Shown piece after piece: positions 39,782 through 40,291 of a stretch of 40,291 nt of DNA. The translations under genes were made by a program, and so were the position numbers. Numbering within the stretch: the first letter of the stretch is position 1; every line of letters begins with the position of its first letter. Source of the stretch: Helicobacter sp. 16-1353 (GTDB taxonomy: Bacteria; Campylobacterota; Campylobacteria; Campylobacterales; Helicobacteraceae); assembly GCF_003288815.1 (NCBI RefSeq), contig NZ_NHYM01000015.1:1-40291 (forward strand). Direction: 5' to 3'. The notes beneath the pieces are model-generated. The model was not told where the DNA came from. It was given only the letters and a program-made list of their open reading frames with translations, and made no database searches.

Positions 39782-40291
39782 TCACTTAAAAATATCATTA
39801 ATGCTGTTAATATCGCTAACACTTGAAATATCCCAAGAATCTTCTAATAATTCTTTAAAGCTGAATTCATATGCATCATGAAACATTGCCCTCATTTCCT
39901 TAATATTTGAAGTATCCCAATTAACTAAAGGTTGATTAAAAGATGTTGCGGAGTCAAACATATGGCTTATATTCTCAACTTTTGAAATATCCCACTTAAC
40001 TAAAGGCTGGTCAAAAGATATTGCTTCACAAAACATATAGCTCATGTCTTTAACTTTCGAAGTATTCCATTCATTCGCATATGCATTCAAAGAGCGATTA
40101 AAAGATTCTGCACCGAAAAACATAGCCTCCATGCTCTCTACATTCCAAGTATTCCACATATTCAAAGGCTGGTTGAAAGATTTTGCCCATTCAAACATAT
40201 GACTCATATCCTTAACGCTCGAAGTGTCCCATTTATCCAAAGGTTGGTCAAAAAGTCGTGCCATTTGAAACATTGCTTTCATATTTTCTAC
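39782..40291 (-). CDS. BspA/DUF285-type surface repeat protein, partial
   Basis: The last 170 codons of a gene that runs off the window; the start is not visible. Five tandem units of about 24-28 residues share the DUF285 pattern W-[DN]-[TI]-S-x-V-x-[DE]-M-x-x-M-F-x-x-A-x-x-F-[ND]-[QR]-[PS]-L, followed by a short end (W-D-I-S-S-V-S-D). Such BspA-like proteins are exported or surface proteins that bind host or bacterial partners, and their repeat number varies by recombination. No membrane anchor or signal is in the visible part. Confidence 0.88.
   Translation of the reverse strand, partial: VENMKAMFQMARLFDQPLDKWDTSSVKDMSHMFEWAKSFNQPLNMWNTWNVESMEAMFFGAESFNRSLNAYANEWNTSKVKDMSYMFCEAISFDQPLVKWDISKVENISHMFDSATSFNQPLVNWDTSNIKEMRAMFHDAYEFSFKELLEDSWDISSVSDINSINDIFK

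Noticed and set aside
1-40291. tRNA or rRNA genes, intact insertion sequences or prophage genes
   Set aside because: I inspected the intergenic gaps and saw no tRNA-like folds, rRNA sequence or transposase, integrase or structural phage motifs. A short or divergent RNA gene could still be missed by eye.

Overview
The window looks like chromosomal DNA of a Helicobacter species (Campylobacterota), most likely an enterohepatic one rather than H. pylori. The evidence is the AT-rich sequence, two Hof-type (HP_OMP_2-like) outer-membrane proteins, and gene blocks in the order I recall from H. pylori: nth..fliN..fliO-like..tonB; pheS-pheT-aroA-ispH; and folD-lepB-M50 protease-rpiB..coiled-coil gene-apt-dedA-pepA-ychF. 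Assignments come from reading motifs; no database search was run.

Layout. 1-2.1 kb (minus): an edge gene fragment behind a 14-base G tract, then bioD and der. 2.2-7.9 kb (plus): two proteins of uncertain role, a periplasmic protein, a FeoA-like protein, nth, a CheX-like protein, fliN, a FliO-like protein and a TonB protein. 7.9-10.5 kb (minus): pgeF, a histidine-rich outer-membrane protein and a secreted protein. 10.7-16.3 kb (plus): pheS, pheT, aroA, ispH. 16.35-18.1 kb: a tandem array of paired small membrane proteins with a decayed copy, where I would expect rpsA from H. pylori. 18.2-20.6 kb: hemerythrin, DUF2249 and a multi-pass heme-copper-like membrane protein, plausibly a nitric-oxide or redox-stress unit. 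20.6-25.0 kb: YgjP-like peptidase, SDR, GtrA, radical SAM protein, a second Hof-type protein and a c-type cytochrome. 25.2-36.9 kb: the folD..ychF block, interrupted by bioC, trpS and two adjacent adenine DNA methyltransferases. 37.1-40.3 kb: an accessory tail with an unrecognised soluble/membrane gene pair, an hsdR tail fragment, a feoB tail fragment and a BspA-type repeat protein running off the edge.

Two signals stand out. First, the pentamer GATTC/GAATC is strikingly dense. It forms clusters in intergenic DNA, builds palindromes at gene ends, and expands inside conserved enzymes (AroA, LepB, RpiB, BioC, PepA, a DUF2249 protein), where it is read mostly as Asp-Ser or Glu-Ser. Second, the 16.5-18.0 kb array has near-identical flanks (end of gene B, start of gene A) around a divergent core (end of A, start of B). 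This is what is expected if matched A/B pairs are diversified together.

The window also shows defence-related turnover: paired methyltransferases without a visible nuclease, an hsdR fragment, and an unknown two-gene cassette beside it.
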